Shown piece after piece: positions 5,293 to 5,306 of a stretch of 5,306 nucleotides of DNA. Source of the DNA: an uncultured Clostridia bacterium (GTDB lineage: Bacteria; Bacillota; Clostridia; Saccharofermentanales; DTU023); NCBI GenBank assembly GCA_947254895.1, contig CAMYEY010000087.1, positions 1 through 5,306 on the forward strand, given 5' to 3'. Under the pieces are notes generated by a model. The model worked only from the letters and a program-made list of their open reading frames with translations, made no database searches and was not told where the DNA came from. The stretch's first letter is position 1; each line of letters opens with the position of its first letter. Both the position numbers and the translations under genes were made by a program.

Positions 5293-5306
5293 CATTATAC
5301 CCTGTC

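Larger units (their letters stand above)
5163..5306 (+). other. probable 16S rRNA operon leader (partial)
   Basis: No open reading frame with a ribosome binding site is present after the promoter. The leader contains the ACCTTGAAAATTGAAC element common in Gram-positive rRNA leaders and 16S-23S spacers, then an A-rich stretch ending ACAAACAAAGTAA, also typical of such regions. Two short hairpins lie within it. The conserved 16S start (around GAGTTTGATC) is not reached, so the rRNA gene itself is inferred to begin beyond 5306. The alternative is a leader of a tRNA cluster or another stable RNA. Confidence 0.65.

Overview
The window reads as an ordinary chromosomal stretch of a Gram-positive Bacillota, most likely class Clostridia. 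Three things point there: strong GGAGG-type ribosome binding sites, a yggS-sepF gene pair (sepF is a cell-division gene of Gram-positives and cyanobacteria), and a type II pantothenate kinase. No phage, transposon, CRISPR or toxin-antitoxin signal is visible. All genes lie on the + strand. I cannot name a genus from the sequence.

Layout. 1-66 is the 3' part of a tRNA-Leu with anticodon GAG and an encoded CCA, followed at once by a strong intrinsic terminator (67-109). A three-gene run follows: a PLP-dependent C-S lyase of the methionine gamma-lyase-like/YnbB family (133-1407, TTG start), a single-pass membrane protein with HlyD-type adaptor features (1414-2736), and the PLP-homeostasis protein YggS (2757-3476). 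The gaps are 6 and 20 nt, so this is probably one transcript. A 100-nt gap holds a good sigma-A-type promoter (TTGCCG-17-TATAAT), then sepF (3577-4107). A hairpin terminator at 4143-4172 closes sepF. Next comes coaW (4217-5041), a type II pantothenate kinase starting coenzyme A synthesis. The last 265 nt carry a consensus-like promoter (TTGACA-17-TATTAT behind an A-rich upstream tract) and a leader with a boxA-like element and small hairpins. This looks like the start of an rRNA operon whose 16S gene would begin just past the window end.

How the genes fit together. YggS and SepF are frequent neighbours in Gram-positives, usually followed by ylmG, ylmH and divIVA. Here that tail is missing and a terminator and coaW follow instead. 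The HlyD-like membrane protein has no transporter gene beside it, and its place just before yggS-sepF makes a cell-envelope or division role a fair hypothesis, though unproven. Two of the five proteins are PLP proteins. I see no clearly new biological system. The best leads are the orphan HlyD-like protein coupled to yggS-sepF, a perfect inverted repeat centred on the -10 box of the putative rRNA promoter, and the promoter-less, TTG-started lyase gene placed directly behind a terminator.
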